A DNA stretch of 64,000 nt from an uncultured Lachnospiraceae bacterium (GCA_902770965.1 CACXUY010000020.1:1-64000), one strand, 5' to 3'; shown: positions 16,855 to 26,836, counted from the stretch's first letter. The notes: generated by a model not told the origin, from the letters alone. Numbers and translations are program-made.

Positions 16855-17865
16855 TCAGAACTTTCCGGCATCCGCTGCTTCCTGTACGGAGACGGCAACC
16901 GCGACTGTCGCGCCGACCATGGGGTTATTGCCCATACCGATGTAACCCATCATCTCGACGTGGGCGGGAACAGAGCTGGAGCCCGCGAACTGGGCATCGG
17001 AATGCATACGGCCAAGAGTATCGGTCATGCCGTAAGAAGCCGGACCTGCGGCCATGTTGTCGGGGTGAAGCGTGCGTCCTGTGCCGCCGCCTGAAGCGAC
17101 CGAGAAATATTTCTTGCCGGCCTCAACACGTTCCTTCTTGTACGTACCCGCCACGGGGTGCTGGAAACGGGTGGGGTTGGTGGAGTTGCCGGTAATGGAA
17201 ACATCGACATTCTCCTTCCAAAGGATGGCGACGCCTTCCCTGACATCATTCGCGCCATAGCAGTTGACCTTAGCGCGAGGTCCATCACTGTAAGGAATCT
17301 TCTCGATCTCCTTGAGCTCACCGGTGTAATAATCATACTGGGTCTCAACGAAAGTAAAGCCGTTGATACGGGAAATGATCTTTGCGGCGTCTTTTCCAAG
17401 ACCGTTCAGGATGACGCGGAGGGGCTTCTGGCGGACAAGATTCGCCTTCATGGCGATACCGATAGCACCTTCAGCGGCAGCAAATGACTCATGTCCGGCA
17501 AGGAAGGCGAAGCACTCTGTCTCCTCCTCAAGCAGCATCTTGCCCAGGTTGCCATGTCCAAGTCCGACCTTGCGCTGTTCTGCGACTGAGCCGGGAAGAC
17601 AGAAAGCCTGAAGACCGACACCGATGGCTGCAGCGGCATCCGCGGCCCTGCGGCAGTCAGTCTTGATAGCGATAGCCGCGCCCGCGATATAAGCCCAGCA
17701 GGCGTCTTCAAAGCAAATAGGCTGGATGCCCTTAACCATATCATATACATTAAGGCCGGCATCCTTCGTAATCTTCTCAGCCTCTTCGAGAGAGGAAATG
17801 CCATACTCGGCCAGAGCTTTGTTGATCTTATCGATTTTTCTTTCGTAACCTTCAAATAAAGCCAT
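16855..17865 (-). CDS. GGGtGRT family protein
   Basis: A 336-aa protein with the family's diagnostic ASGGGTGRTLHPDNMAAG segment near residue 260 and a glycine-rich C-terminus (GYIGMGNNPMVGATVAV). The family is conserved in anaerobic bacteria and, to my knowledge, has no assigned activity. It follows the NifU-like gene by 18 nt, has its own GAGGAGG site, and is clearly in one operon with it. The pairing suggests a job involving Fe-S cluster or metal handling; that is inference. Confidence 0.9.
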   Translation of the reverse strand: MALFEGYERKIDKINKALAEYGISSLEEAEKITKDAGLNVYDMVKGIQPICFEDACWAYIAGAAIAIKTDCRRAADAAAAIGVGLQAFCLPGSVAEQRKVGLGHGNLGKMLLEEETECFAFLAGHESFAAAEGAIGIAMKANLVRQKPLRVILNGLGKDAAKIISRINGFTFVETQYDYYTGELKEIEKIPYSDGPRAKVNCYGANDVREGVAILWKENVDVSITGNSTNPTRFQHPVAGTYKKERVEAGKKYFSVASGGGTGRTLHPDNMAAGPASYGMTDTLGRMHSDAQFAGSSSVPAHVEMMGYIGMGNNPMVGATVAVAVSVQEAADAGKF

Positions 17866-17883
17866 CTTCTCTTCCTCCTCTCT

Positions 17884-18576
17884 TTACTCTTTGCGAGGAT
17901 CTACGATCCTGACTGCATCATCAACACGGCCGTACTGGCCCTTGGCCTTTTCCCAGGCAGTGTTGGCGTCATCACCCTTCTTGATGAAATCGGTCATCTT
18001 GCCAAGATTGACATACTGATAGCCGATGATCTGATCGTCCTTGTCAAGAGCGATACCGGTGACATAGCCTTCTGCCATCTCAAGGTAACGAGGTCCCTTC
18101 TTCAGGGTGCCGTACATGGTTCCAACCTGGCTGCGAAGTCCCTTGCCCAGATCCTCAAGGCCGGCTCCGATAGTAAGTCCGCCCTCAGAGAACGCGCTCT
18201 GAGTACGGCCATAAACGATCTGCAGGAACAGTTCGCGCATGGCGGTGTTGATAGCGTCGCAGACAAGGTCAGTATTGAGAGCTTCAAGGATGGTAAGTCC
18301 GGGAAGGATCTCCGATGCCATAGCGGCGGAATGAGTCATGCCCGAGCAGCCGATGGTCTCAACAAGAGCTTCCTGAATGATGCCGTCCTTGACATTGAGT
18401 GTCAGCTTGCAGGTTCCCTGCTGGGGAGCGCACCAGCCGATACCGTGAGTCAGTCCGGATATGTCCTTGACTTCCTTTGCCTGAACCCATTTCCCCTCCT
18501 CAGGGATAGGAGCTGCGCCGTGATGTACGCCCTGGGCGACAGGACACATCATTTCGACTTCCTTTGTGTAAATCAT
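17884..18576 (-). CDS. NifU-like iron-sulfur scaffold-related protein
   Basis: A 230-aa protein resembling the N-terminal IscU/NifU scaffold fold. The cysteine-containing segments are GWCAPQQGTC, the scaffold-like loop ETIGCSGMTHS, and LVCDAIN. These resemble, but do not match exactly, the three-cysteine cluster site of IscU. The start at 18576 follows AGGAGG. It is first in a two-gene operon with the GGGtGRT protein. No SufB/C/D or IscS gene is nearby, so this is probably a specialised system rather than the main Fe-S assembly route. Confidence 0.82.
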   Translation of the reverse strand: MIYTKEVEMMCPVAQGVHHGAAPIPEEGKWVQAKEVKDISGLTHGIGWCAPQQGTCKLTLNVKDGIIQEALVETIGCSGMTHSAAMASEILPGLTILEALNTDLVCDAINTAMRELFLQIVYGRTQSAFSEGGLTIGAGLEDLGKGLRSQVGTMYGTLKKGPRYLEMAEGYVTGIALDKDDQIIGYQYVNLGKMTDFIKKGDDANTAWEKAKGQYGRVDDAVRIVDPRKE

Positions 18577-18620
18577 TGAGGTATACCTCCTGTAAAAATG
18601 TTACATGTATTTAAGACAAT

Positions 18621-20174
18621 TTATCTCTTGATAAGCAGGGAATGACCCGTCATCTCCGGCGGCTGAGGCAGCCCCATGAGCTCAAGAAGCGTGGGCGCTA
18701 CGTCACAAAGAGCGCCGCCCTCCGCAAGTCCATATGAAGGATCCGCGTTGATCAGCAAGAACGGAACAGGGTTGTTCGTGTGCGCGGTAAAAGGCTCACC
18801 CGTCTTCTCATCGACCATGAGCTCCGCGTTCCCGTGGTCGGCAAGCAGGAACATCTGGCTGCCGGTCTCCTTGAGAGCTTCGACTGTCTTTCCGACACAG
18901 GTATCCACCGTCTCGCAGGCGAGGATAGCGGCCTCAAGGCTTCCGGTATGACCGACCATGTCAGGATTCGCGTAGTTGATGATGATGAGGTCATACTCAC
19001 CGCCTTTAATGGCGGCGACAAGCTTCTCGCAAACCTCAGGCGCGCTCATCTCAGGCTGAAGGTCATACGTCGCGACCCTGGGCGAAGGAACAAGGATCCT
19101 GTCTTCATTGGGATTGGGCTTCTCCACTCCGCCGTTGAAGAAAAACGTGACGTGAGCATATTTCTCTGTCTCGGCAAGACGGAGCTGCTTCAGTCCAAGG
19201 CTCGAGATGTACTCGCCCAGGGTATTCTTCATGGTCTCGGGAGGATATGCTACCAACGTATGGGCTATGGTGGGATCATATTCGGTAAAGCACACATAGA
19301 CAAGATCCTTTACCTTCTCCCTCTCAAAGCCGGCAAAATCATCATCGAGGATAGCGCGGCTGATCTCCCTCGCCCTGTCGGGGCGGAAATTGAAGAAGAC
19401 GACCGAATCTCCGTCAGAGATCCTGGGCAGAGGCTCGCCGTTCGCATCTGTAATGACGGCAGGAACCACGAATTCATCTGTAGTGCCCGCTTCATATGAA
19501 GCCTCGACAACCTCAACCGCGTCTTCTCCAAGCTGGCCGACGCCGAGTGTGAGGGCTTCATACGCCTTCCTGACGCGTTCCCAGCGCTTGTCGCGGTCCA
19601 TGGCATAATAACGGCCGGACACAGTGCCGATCTTGCCGACACCTATCTCCTCCATCTTCTCCTTAAGCTTCCTGATATAACCCGCACCTGAAGTGGGAGG
19701 GGTGTCCCTTCCGTCAAGGAAGCAGTGGACAAATACCTTCTCAAGCCCCTGCTCTTTAGCGAGGCGAAGCAGGGCATACAGATGGGTCTCATGGCTGTGT
19801 ACGCCTCCGTCTGAGAGAAGTCCCATGAAATGTATGGAGGTGCCCTTTTCCCTGGCATTGGCACACGCCGCGAGCAACGCCTTGTTCTTGAAGAACGAAC
19901 CGTCTTCGATCTCCTTGGTGATCAAGGTAAGATCCTGATATACGATCCTTCCGGCGCCCATGTTCAGATGTCCGACCTCGGAGTTGCCCATCTGCCCATC
20001 CGGAAGACCAACATAAAGGCCGCTGGCATTCCCCTTGACAAACGGATACTCAGCCATCAAGCGGTCAAGGTTGGGAGTCCTTGCCATCGCGACGGCGTTG
20101 TTCTCTTTGTTCTCTCTGAGTCCAAAGCCGTCCATTATCATCAAAACTGTGGTTTTTTTCTTATTTGTATTCAT
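18621..20174 (-). CDS. gpmI: 2,3-bisphosphoglycerate-independent phosphoglycerate mutase
   Basis: A 517-aa manganese-dependent alkaline-phosphatase-superfamily enzyme converting 3- to 2-phosphoglycerate. The metal-binding start ([10 protein letters not shown]), the phosphorylated Ser in [25 protein letters not shown], and C-terminal ADHGNAE and [11 protein letters not shown] are all present. Length is normal. It is the last gene of the gap-pgk-tpiA-gpmI group, separated from tpiA by a 25-bp tandem array. Confidence 0.97.
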   Translation of the reverse strand: MNTNKKKTTVLMIMDGFGLRENKENNAVAMARTPNLDRLMAEYPFVKGNASGLYVGLPDGQMGNSEVGHLNMGAGRIVYQDLTLITKEIEDGSFFKNKALLAACANAREKGTSIHFMGLLSDGGVHSHETHLYALLRLAKEQGLEKVFVHCFLDGRDTPPTSGAGYIRKLKEKMEEIGVGKIGTVSGRYYAMDRDKRWERVRKAYEALTLGVGQLGEDAVEVVEASYEAGTTDEFVVPAVITDANGEPLPRISDGDSVVFFNFRPDRAREISRAILDDDFAGFEREKVKDLVYVCFTEYDPTIAHTLVAYPPETMKNTLGEYISSLGLKQLRLAETEKYAHVTFFFNGGVEKPNPNEDRILVPSPRVATYDLQPEMSAPEVCEKLVAAIKGGEYDLIIINYANPDMVGHTGSLEAAILACETVDTCVGKTVEALKETGSQMFLLADHGNAELMVDEKTGEPFTAHTNNPVPFLLINADPSYGLAEGGALCDVAPTLLELMGLPQPPEMTGHSLLIKR

Positions 20175-20253
20175 GTATTTTCTCCACAGAAATGTATTAT
20201 CTTAGCGTATATCTATGAATCAGGCATTAACAGCCCGGAAGCTAAACTATCGC

Positions 20254-20356
20254 TGTCAAGACTCATGCCTCGGCTATAGATGGCTCAAGCCTCTTCAGCC
20301 AGCGATGGCTTAAACTTCCTTGGCTATCGATGTCTTAATCCTCCGTACCTATCGAT
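20254..20356. repeat. 25-bp tandem repeat array between tpiA and gpmI
   Basis: GAT anchors recur at 20279, 20304, 20329 and 20354, exactly 25 bp apart. Each unit has the form GAT-GGCTCAAGCCTC-NN-GGCTATC with substitutions; a more diverged unit precedes them. The array occupies most of the intergenic space. Confidence 0.75.
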
Positions 20357-20359
20357 AGC

Positions 20360-21106
20360 TCAAGCCTTAGCGATAACTTCGAACTCAGGCTTCAGGCTGG
20401 CTCCGCCGACAAGGCCGCCGTCAATATCGGGCTGGGCGAAAAGCTCCGCGGCATTGCCCGGATTAACGCTGCCGCCGTAGAGAATACGGACTGCCTCCGC
20501 AGTATCCTTGCCATAAAGCTCCTCAACGAGGACACGGATAGCGCCGCAGACCTCCTGCGCCTGCTCAGTGGTAGCCGTCTTGCCGGTGCCTATAGCCCAG
20601 ATGGGTTCATAAGCGATGACGCTTCCAGCGACCTGCTGAGCGGTAACGCCCTGAAGAGCGATCTTGATCTGCATGCGGATCCAATCAACGGTGATGCCCT
20701 GCTCGCGCTGCTCAAGTGATTCGCCGCAGCAGATAACAGGGACAAGGCCTGCCTCAAGAGCCTTGAGCACCTTCTTGTTGATCATCTGATTGCACTCGCC
20801 GAAGATATCACGACGCTCAGAATGTCCGATGATCACGTGGGTGGCTCCGGCGTCAACGATCATCTTTGCGGAAATCTCACCGGTAAAAGCGCCCTTATCC
20901 TCAAAGTACATGTTCTCAGCGCCGATCTCAATATTGCTTCCCTTGGCCGCCTCAACAGCGGGCACTATATCGATAGCAGGGACACAAAAAAGAACCTCTG
21001 ACTCGGTATCCGCGACTAAAGGCTTCATCTGCTCGATAAATGCCCTGGTCTCCGAGGGAGTCTTGTTCATCTTCCAGTTTCCAGCAGCCAGTTTTCTTCT
21101 GGACAT
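20360..21106 (-). CDS. tpiA: Triosephosphate isomerase
   Basis: A 248-aa glycolytic enzyme interconverting dihydroxyacetone phosphate and glyceraldehyde 3-phosphate. Catalytic Lys is in NWKMNK, His in IIGHSERR, Glu in [11 protein letters not shown]; the phosphate loop YGGSV is present. The start at 21106 (MSRRKLAAG) is preferred over an ATG nine bases earlier because that earlier ATG directly abuts the AAAGGA ribosome site. Confidence 0.97.
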   Translation of the reverse strand: MSRRKLAAGNWKMNKTPSETRAFIEQMKPLVADTESEVLFCVPAIDIVPAVEAAKGSNIEIGAENMYFEDKGAFTGEISAKMIVDAGATHVIIGHSERRDIFGECNQMINKKVLKALEAGLVPVICCGESLEQREQGITVDWIRMQIKIALQGVTAQQVAGSVIAYEPIWAIGTGKTATTEQAQEVCGAIRVLVEELYGKDTAEAVRILYGGSVNPGNAAELFAQPDIDGGLVGGASLKPEFEVIAKA

Positions 21107-21128
21107 GATAATCATTCCTTTCTAAAGA

Positions 21129-21156
21129 CGGCTCCTCCACACATGTGGGGGAGCCG
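21129..21156 (-). promoter_or_regulatory. Intercistronic hairpin between pgk and tpiA
   Basis: CGGCTCC-T-CCACA pairs with TGTGG-G-GGAGCCG around a two-base loop. It has no U-tract, so it is more likely an mRNA processing or stability hairpin than a terminator. Confidence 0.5.
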
Positions 21157-21180
21157 CCAGATTAATAATACCAGTGTAAA

Positions 21181-22377
21181 TTATTTGTCGTCGGCAGCCG
21201 CCACTCCGGGAAGCTCCTTGCCCTCAAGGAACTCGAGGGAAGCACCGCCGCCGGTAGAAATGTGTGTCATCTTGTCAGCATAACCGAGCTGATTGACAGC
21301 AGCAGCAGAATCACCGCCGCCGATGATCGTCGTGGCACCGTCAAGGCCAGCAAGTACTTCCGCTATAGCTATAGTGCCCTTAGCGAAATTCGGCATCTCG
21401 AAAACACCCATGGGACCGTTCCAGACAACTGTCTTGGCATCAGCAAGGGCATCCGCGAAAAGCTTGCAGGTAGCCGGTCCGATATCAAGGCCCATCTCAT
21501 CTGCCTGAATGTCACCATTCTCAGCGATGCGTGAAGGCGCGTCGTTGTTGAACTCCTTGGTGACGACCGTATCAACAGGAATGAGGAGCTTCACGCCCTT
21601 CTCCTGAGCCTTCTCGATCATCTCCTTGGCATAGTCAAGATAATCAGCCTCGAGAAGAGACTTGCCGACTTCCTGTCCGAGAGCCTTCATGAAGGTGTAG
21701 GCCATGCCGCCGCCGATGATAAGAGTATCAACCTTGTCAAGCAGGTTCTGGATGACAGAGATCTTGCTGGAAACCTTCGATCCGCCGAGGACGGCTACGA
21801 AAGGCCTCTGGGGGTCGTTGACAGCGTTGCCGAGGAAATCGATCTCTTTCTGCATCAGGTAACCGACAGCGTTCGTATCGCAGAACTTGGTCACTCCTAC
21901 GTTCGAGCAATGAGAACGATGAGCCGTTCCGAAAGCATCGTTGACGAAGATGCCGTCAGTCAGGGAAGCAAGATCCTTGCTGAAGGCTTCGCCGCACTTT
22001 GATTCCTCAGAGCGATAGCGAGTGTTCTCGATGAGCATCACATCGCCGTCCTTGAGGTTCGCGGCTGCTGCGCGGGCGTTCTCTCCTACTACTTCATCGT
22101 CAGCAGCGAAAACGACATCTTTGCCAAGAAGCTCAGAAAGCCTTGCCGCCACGGGAGCGAGAGAGAAATCATGGTTAGGTCCCTTCGGCTTGCCCAGATG
22201 TGAGCAAAGGATGATCCTTCCGCCGTCAGCGACTAACTTCTTAATAGTAGGAAGAGCTGCGACGATACGTGTGTCGTCAGTAATCTTCCCGTCCTTTAAC
22301 GGTACGTTGAAGTCACAGCGTACAAGAACCTTTTTGCCCTGTACATTGATATCATCAACAGATTTTTTGTTAAGCAT
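21181..22377 (-). CDS. pgk: Phosphoglycerate kinase
   Basis: A 398-aa enzyme transferring phosphate from 1,3-bisphosphoglycerate to ADP. The signature [14 protein letters not shown] is near the N-terminus, and the nucleotide-binding region includes [20 protein letters not shown] and GGGDSAAAV. Length is normal. It begins 19 nt after the gap stop with GGAGGAC, so it is cotranscribed with gap. Confidence 0.98.
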   Translation of the reverse strand: MLNKKSVDDINVQGKKVLVRCDFNVPLKDGKITDDTRIVAALPTIKKLVADGGRIILCSHLGKPKGPNHDFSLAPVAARLSELLGKDVVFAADDEVVGENARAAAANLKDGDVMLIENTRYRSEESKCGEAFSKDLASLTDGIFVNDAFGTAHRSHCSNVGVTKFCDTNAVGYLMQKEIDFLGNAVNDPQRPFVAVLGGSKVSSKISVIQNLLDKVDTLIIGGGMAYTFMKALGQEVGKSLLEADYLDYAKEMIEKAQEKGVKLLIPVDTVVTKEFNNDAPSRIAENGDIQADEMGLDIGPATCKLFADALADAKTVVWNGPMGVFEMPNFAKGTIAIAEVLAGLDGATTIIGGGDSAAAVNQLGYADKMTHISTGGGASLEFLEGKELPGVAAADDK

Positions 22378-22396
22378 CTCTTCCGTCCTCCGGTGA

Positions 22397-23410
22397 TTAT
22401 TTCAGCTCTGCGAAATACTTGATAGTACGGACCATGTTGGAGGTGAAGGAGTTCTCGTTGTCATACCAGGAAACAACCTGTACCTCGGTGTTGCCGTCGC
22501 CGGTAGGAAGAGCCATGGTCTGGGTGGCATCGAACAGAGAGCCATAGGTCATGCCGATAATATCGGAAGAAACGATAGCGTCGGTATTGTAGCCGAAGGA
22601 CTCGTTTGCGGATGCCTTCATCTTCTCGTTGATCTGATCGACAGTGACTTCACCCTTGACAACAGCGGTAAGGATGGTGGTAGAACCGGTCGGAACCGGA
22701 ACACGCTGAGCGGAACCGATGAGCTTGCCCTTCAGTTCAGGAACAACAAGACCGATAGCCTTAGCTGCGCCGGTGCTGTTGGGAACGATGTTGACTGCGC
22801 CTGCGCGGCCGCGGCGCTTGTCGCCCTTGCGATGAGGGCCGTCAAGGATCATCTGATCGCCGGTGTAAGCGTGAATGGTGCTCATGATACCGGACTGGAT
22901 GGGAGCCAGCTCGTTGAGAGCCTTCGCCATGGGAGCCAGGCAGTTGGTGGTGCAGGAGGCTGCGGAGATGATGGTATCATCAGCCTTCAGGATCTCGTGG
23001 TTGGTGTTGAAAACGACGGTAGGAAGGTCGTTGCCTGCGGGAGCAGAGATGATGACCTTCTTGGCGCCTGCGTCGATGTGAGCCTGTGACTTCGCCTTGG
23101 AGGTGTAGAAGCCTGTGCACTCCAGAACAACATCGATATCAAGCTCTCCCCAGGGAAGCTTGCTGGCATCGGGTTCTTTATAGATCTCAATCTCTTCGCC
23201 ATCGACGATGATGGAATGATCGGTGAAGTCAACCTTATCCTTCTTGGCGTATCCGCCCTGGGAAGAATCATACTTAAGCAGATATGCAAGCATCTCGGGG
23301 CTGGTTAGATCGTTGATAGCTACGATATCATAACCGGGAGCCTGGAACATCTGACGGAAAGCAAGACGGCCGATACGCCCAAAACCATTGATTGCAACTT
23401 TTACTGCCAT
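22397..23410 (-). CDS. gap: Glyceraldehyde-3-phosphate dehydrogenase
   Basis: A 337-aa phosphorylating, NAD-type GAPDH. The dinucleotide motif [14 protein letters not shown] opens the protein and the catalytic Cys is in SAASCTTNC. The C-terminus [14 protein letters not shown] is typical. It is first in the glycolytic operon, with AGGAGG before the start and a good promoter upstream. Confidence 0.98.
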   Translation of the reverse strand: MAVKVAINGFGRIGRLAFRQMFQAPGYDIVAINDLTSPEMLAYLLKYDSSQGGYAKKDKVDFTDHSIIVDGEEIEIYKEPDASKLPWGELDIDVVLECTGFYTSKAKSQAHIDAGAKKVIISAPAGNDLPTVVFNTNHEILKADDTIISAASCTTNCLAPMAKALNELAPIQSGIMSTIHAYTGDQMILDGPHRKGDKRRGRAGAVNIVPNSTGAAKAIGLVVPELKGKLIGSAQRVPVPTGSTTILTAVVKGEVTVDQINEKMKASANESFGYNTDAIVSSDIIGMTYGSLFDATQTMALPTGDGNTEVQVVSWYDNENSFTSNMVRTIKYFAELK

Positions 23411-23471
23411 GACAGTACCTCCTATAAAATAGAGTTAATTATAAGGCTAATAAATGTATGTTAGCAGAGTA

Positions 23472-23500
23472 AGTATATCAGTTTCAGACAAAAGGTGCAA
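23472..23500 (-). promoter_or_regulatory. Promoter of the gap-pgk-tpiA-gpmI operon
   Basis: TTGCAC (23495-23500) and TATACT (23472-23477) on the minus strand with a 17-nt spacer, giving a leader of about 55 nt. Confidence 0.7.
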
Positions 23501-23508
23501 TAGCTAGA

Positions 23509-23537
23509 TTGACTATTAATGAATTATATTTTATTCT
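23509..23537 (+). promoter_or_regulatory. Promoter of the histidinol phosphatase gene
   Basis: TTGACT (23509-23514) and TATTCT (23532-23537) with a 17-nt spacer, divergent from the gap promoter and 8 nt from its -35 box. Confidence 0.55.
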
Positions 23538-23602
23538 TAAACATATATATATATAGTAAAATGTATCAGAGTGATTAAAATCATACAAAAGAGGATAAAC
23601 AT

Positions 23603-24403
23603 ATGTATTCAGACTATCATCTTCATACAAGTTTTTCAGGAGACTCTGTCACCGATCCCCGCCTTCAGATCGAGAAAGCCATTTCACTTGGGATGGAGGA
23701 AATATGCATCACGGACCATCAGGATTTTGATTTTCCCATAGGTGATTCCTGCTTTGTATTTGACACAGACAGATATTTCAAGGTGCTGCGAGAACTGCGG
23801 GAGGAATACAGCGGACGGATAAAGCTTCACATAGGAGTTGAAGCCGGTCTGCAGCCTCATCTGGCCGAAGTGCTTGACTGGTATGTGCGCATGTATCCCT
23901 TCGATTATGTAATAGGCTCATCGCATCTGTCCAGAGGGATCGACCCCTACGACGAACACTTCTGGGAAGGCATAGATGAGGACGAAGCCATAGAGAGATT
24001 TTTTATCGATGAGCGCGACAGCCTTCTTGCCGCTTCATGCTACGATACCGCGGGGCATATAGATTTCGTGCTCCGCACCTGTTCCGCGCCGGGCGAGAAG
24101 AAGGCATGGCCTAAGTATTCGGATCTTATCGATGAGATGCTCAGGCACATAATTGAGCACGGTAAGGGAATAGAGTGCAATACGGCAGGCTTCCGTTCCG
24201 GACTCGGCTTCCCGAATCCCCATCCGGACATCATCAGGCGCTACCGCGAGCTTGGAGGCGAGATCATCACCATCGGCTCGGACGCGCACGTGCCGGGACA
24301 TATCGGCTATAACTTTGAACTGATAAAGGATTTGCTTGAGAGCTATGGCTTCAGGTATTATACCGTATTCAGCGGAAGGAAACCGGAGTTTAAGAGATTA
24401 TAG
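23603..24403 (+). CDS. PHP-domain histidinol-phosphatase (HisJ/HisK type)
   Basis: A 266-aa metal-dependent phosphatase of the polymerase-and-histidinol-phosphatase fold. Metal ligands are visible in DYHLHTSFSGDS, ICITDHQDFD, IGVEAGL, GSSHLSRG and GSDAHVPG. The family removes phosphate from histidinol phosphate in histidine synthesis. No other his genes are nearby, so a different small phosphate ester is possible. GAGGAT precedes the start. Confidence 0.85.
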   Translation: MYSDYHLHTSFSGDSVTDPRLQIEKAISLGMEEICITDHQDFDFPIGDSCFVFDTDRYFKVLRELREEYSGRIKLHIGVEAGLQPHLAEVLDWYVRMYPFDYVIGSSHLSRGIDPYDEHFWEGIDEDEAIERFFIDERDSLLAASCYDTAGHIDFVLRTCSAPGEKKAWPKYSDLIDEMLRHIIEHGKGIECNTAGFRSGLGFPNPHPDIIRRYRELGGEIITIGSDAHVPGHIGYNFELIKDLLESYGFRYYTVFSGRKPEFKRL

Positions 24404-24412
24404 ACATCACAG

Positions 24413-24456
24413 AAAACATCCATAGCACGCCTGTGCACACACAGCACGCCTGTACA
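24413..24456 (-). repeat. Fragment of repeat family A
   Basis: On the minus strand this matches the 3' end of family A (ACAGGCGTGCTATGGATGTTT in copy 4), with a second partial GCGTGCTG copy. Confidence 0.5.
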
Positions 24457-24461
24457 CAAAT

Positions 24462-24504
24462 AAAAGATATGCGGCCTGCATACCCTGCTGGCCGCATATC
24501 TTTT
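24462..24504. terminator. Bidirectional terminator between hisJ-like gene and rpmB
   Basis: A perfect 15-bp stem AAAAGATATGCGGCC/GGCCGCATATCTTTT with a 13-nt loop, A-rich on the left and T-rich on the right. It sits between convergent genes and can end both transcripts. Confidence 0.85.
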
Positions 24505-24543
24505 ATACCGTGTCTCATACTGTGTCCGAACGCTCTTAAACGA

Positions 24544-24729
24544 TCAAACGCGCTCAACCTTGCCGGATCTAAGGCAGGAAGTACAAACATACATCCTCTT
24601 GTTGCCCTGGGGAGTCTTTACTCTGACTGACTTGACATTCGCCTTCCAAACCTTGTTAGATCTTCTATGGGAATGGCTCACCATGTTGCCAAAGTATGCG
24701 CCTTTTCCGCAAATAGCACACTTAGCCAT
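24544..24729 (-). CDS. rpmB: 50S ribosomal protein L28
   Basis: A 61-aa ribosomal protein. The start MAKCAICGKGAYFGN at 24729 follows GGAGGTG; the frame continues upstream without a ribosome site. Two CxxC pairs (CAIC and CTSC) indicate the zinc-binding form of L28. SHSHRRSNKVWKAN is typical of the family. Monocistronic, with its own promoter. Confidence 0.97.
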   Translation of the reverse strand: MAKCAICGKGAYFGNMVSHSHRRSNKVWKANVKSVRVKTPQGNKRMYVCTSCLRSGKVERV

Positions 24730-24784
24730 CTTCGCACCTCCTTGCCGAATAAACATAATATAGTCCTTACGCAGAACTTTTCTT

Positions 24785-24813
24785 ATGTTATCACTATTCA
24801 ATTTAAAATGCAA
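24785..24813 (-). promoter_or_regulatory. Promoter of rpmB
   Basis: TTGCAT (24808-24813) and TAACAT (24785-24790) on the minus strand with a 17-nt spacer; leader about 50 nt. The remaining gap up to 24978 shows a GAAGCTT/GAGCTTC inverted repeat near 24847 and no gene. Confidence 0.6.
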
Positions 24814-24978
24814 GAACTTTGTGAAAAAGATTTCTGCGTAATGTCGAAGCTTGTCAGAGCTTGTCGGAGCTTCAACGATTAATCATAATGTACTATCCTT
24901 AGTCTGATATTAACAGCATTGCTTATGTTTATAGGTTATTATGTGGTTAAAAAGTCTTTGAATAACTTATTGTTCTTG

Positions 24979-25008
24979 TTGATTTGAGGAACAGATATAC
25001 GTTATAAT
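24979..25008 (+). promoter_or_regulatory. Promoter of the FAD-dependent protein gene
   Basis: TTGATT (24979-24984) and a perfect TATAAT (25003-25008), spacer 18 nt. A family-A repeat would lie inside the resulting leader of about 190 nt. Confidence 0.5.
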
Positions 25009-25030
25009 ATTCTCTGTTTTCTATGCATTA

Positions 25031-25156
25031 CTTTAGAAATCGGCCCCCTGCGAAGCAGGGTGGCCATATAGGTATGCATTCATACACGCATGTATGCTGC
25101 AACGACTTCTACACGTCGTGGCAGCACATGCGTGCTATGCGTGCTATGAATGTTTA
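25031..25156 (+). repeat. Repeat family A, copy 3
   Basis: Nearly identical to copy 4 at 55469-55598, including CTTTAGAA, CCCTGCGAAGCAGGG, GGCCATATAGG and the long GCTGC/GCAGC palindrome. It has a short duplication of GCGTGCTATG at its 3' end. It lies between promoter and start codon of the flavoprotein gene. Confidence 0.85.
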
Positions 25157-25202
25157 CAATGAAACCTTCGAATTCAGGTCATTTTTATTAAGAGGTATCA
25201 CC

Positions 25203-26612
25203 ATGAAATATGATCTTATAATCGTAGGCGCGGGTCCTGCCGGTATCTTCACAGCCCTTGAACTGCTCCGCAAGGGCCAACAGCTCAAGACTCTTATCAT
25301 AGAGAAGGGACACTCCATCGAGAGACGTCGCTGTCCGAAGACAGTCACGCAGAAGTGCATTAATTGCAAACCCTACTGCGCCATCACGACAGGTTTCTCT
25401 GGAGCCGGTGCTTTCTCCGACGGAAAGCTCTCATTGTCCTATGAGGTCGGCGGCGATTTCCCCATGCTCATCGGCGAGGACAAGGCACAGGCACTCATCG
25501 ACTATACCGACAAGATTTATCTTGATTTCGGTGCTGACACACATATTGAAGGCTTAGATAACCCGGAAGAAAAGGCAAAAATCAGGAAAAATGCCATCAA
25601 GGCAGGCCTCAAGCTGGTGGACTGCCCTATAAGGCATCTTGGAACCGAGAAAGCGCAGGAGCTGTACTACTCCATAGAGCAGTATCTCTTAAGCCACGGA
25701 ACCGAGATCCTGTTCGACAGCGAGTGCAGCAACATCCTGATCGAGGATGGGATCTGCAAAGGCGTCCTTGTCTCTGATGCTGAAGAATCCGGAGCCTCAC
25801 GCACCATTCTTGCCGACAGGGTCGTCATCGCAACAGGCCGCAGGGGTGCTGACTGGCTTGACCGAATCTGCACAGAACACGGAATCAGCCATGAACCCGG
25901 AACCGTTGATATCGGTGTACGCGTAGAAGTCCGCAACGAAATCATGGAGGAGGTTAATAAGGTTCTGTACGAGTCAAAGCTCATCGGCTATCCGAAGCCC
26001 TTCAAGAACAAGGTGCGGACATTCTGCCAGAATCCAGGCGGCTTCGTGAGCCAGGAAAATTATGACAACGACCTCGCTGTGGTGAACGGACATTCCTACA
26101 AGCAGACGAAGTCCAACAACACGAATCTGGCCATCCTCTGCTCTCACAACTTCAAGAGTCCTTTCAACCAGCCGATAGCCTACGCGCAGAAGGTCGGCGA
26201 GCTGGCAAATATGCTAGGAGCCGGTCACATCCTCGTTCAGCGATATGGGGACATACTTGACGGCAAGCGCACCTGGCCGAATGAGCTTTCGCTGTCGAAC
26301 GTCCGCCCCACGCTCCCCGATGCCGAGGCCGGAGACATAACAGCGGCTCTTCCTTATCGCTCCATGACCAATATCATCAACTTCATCTCCGCCATGGATG
26401 AGGTCGTTCCCGGCTTCGCCTCCGAGGAAACTCTTCTGTACGCGCCGGAGCTGAAGTTCTACTCAAACCGCGTCAGCATGGACGAAGAGCTGAACACCAG
26501 CGTAAAGGGACTCCACTGCCTTGGCGATTCCAGCGGATGGACGAGAGGGCTTATGATGGCATCCGTGATGGGCGTTCACATGGCGCACTGCATTGAAAAG
26601 GAAATACAATAA
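25203..26612 (+). CDS. FAD-dependent dehydrogenase (COG2509/YtfP-like flavoprotein)
   Basis: A 469-aa protein with an N-terminal FAD-binding motif (LIIVGAGPAGIFTALELL), GFSGAGAFSDGKLSL, a second nucleotide motif (RVVIATGRRGADWLD) and the C-terminal FAD motif (GLHCLGDSSGWTRGLM). This pattern fits the uncharacterised NAD/FAD-dependent dehydrogenases of COG2509. The start at 25203 follows AAGAGGT; an in-frame extension to 25023 runs through the repeat and is rejected. Substrate unknown. Confidence 0.85.
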   Translation: MKYDLIIVGAGPAGIFTALELLRKGQQLKTLIIEKGHSIERRRCPKTVTQKCINCKPYCAITTGFSGAGAFSDGKLSLSYEVGGDFPMLIGEDKAQALIDYTDKIYLDFGADTHIEGLDNPEEKAKIRKNAIKAGLKLVDCPIRHLGTEKAQELYYSIEQYLLSHGTEILFDSECSNILIEDGICKGVLVSDAEESGASRTILADRVVIATGRRGADWLDRICTEHGISHEPGTVDIGVRVEVRNEIMEEVNKVLYESKLIGYPKPFKNKVRTFCQNPGGFVSQENYDNDLAVVNGHSYKQTKSNNTNLAILCSHNFKSPFNQPIAYAQKVGELANMLGAGHILVQRYGDILDGKRTWPNELSLSNVRPTLPDAEAGDITAALPYRSMTNIINFISAMDEVVPGFASEETLLYAPELKFYSNRVSMDEELNTSVKGLHCLGDSSGWTRGLMMASVMGVHMAHCIEKEIQ

Positions 26613-26648
26613 GTTTATTGTTATAAGCTCACATAGTACGAAAAGAAT

Positions 26649-26709
26649 GAGCAGAATGTGCTTCGCCAAAACTCACCAAAATTCGTTTTGTGCCAAGCGC
26701 ATTCTGCTC
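26649..26709. terminator. Hairpin after the FAD-dependent protein gene
   Basis: GAGCAGAATGTGCTT pairs with AAGCGCATTCTGCTC across a loop of about 31 nt containing further AAAAC/GTTTT pairing, between two convergent genes. T-tracts are weak. Confidence 0.6.
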
Positions 26710-26836
26710 AATTAATTTACAATATAGAATTATACGATTGTTGTCAAATAAAAACGCGACTATCTATAACAATCAGGATATAAAAAACCGATCAAAATTC
26801 AAGCTTTCGATCTCTCGTTTTCACAATATTCAGAGA

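Noticed and set aside
18780..19499. Open frame of 239 codons on the plus strand
   Set aside because: Antisense shadow of gpmI, whose motifs are complete on the minus strand.
25023..25202. N-terminal extension of the FAD-dependent protein
   Set aside because: The sequence is repeat family A, and the FAD motif normally lies at the very N-terminus, as it does with the start at 25203.
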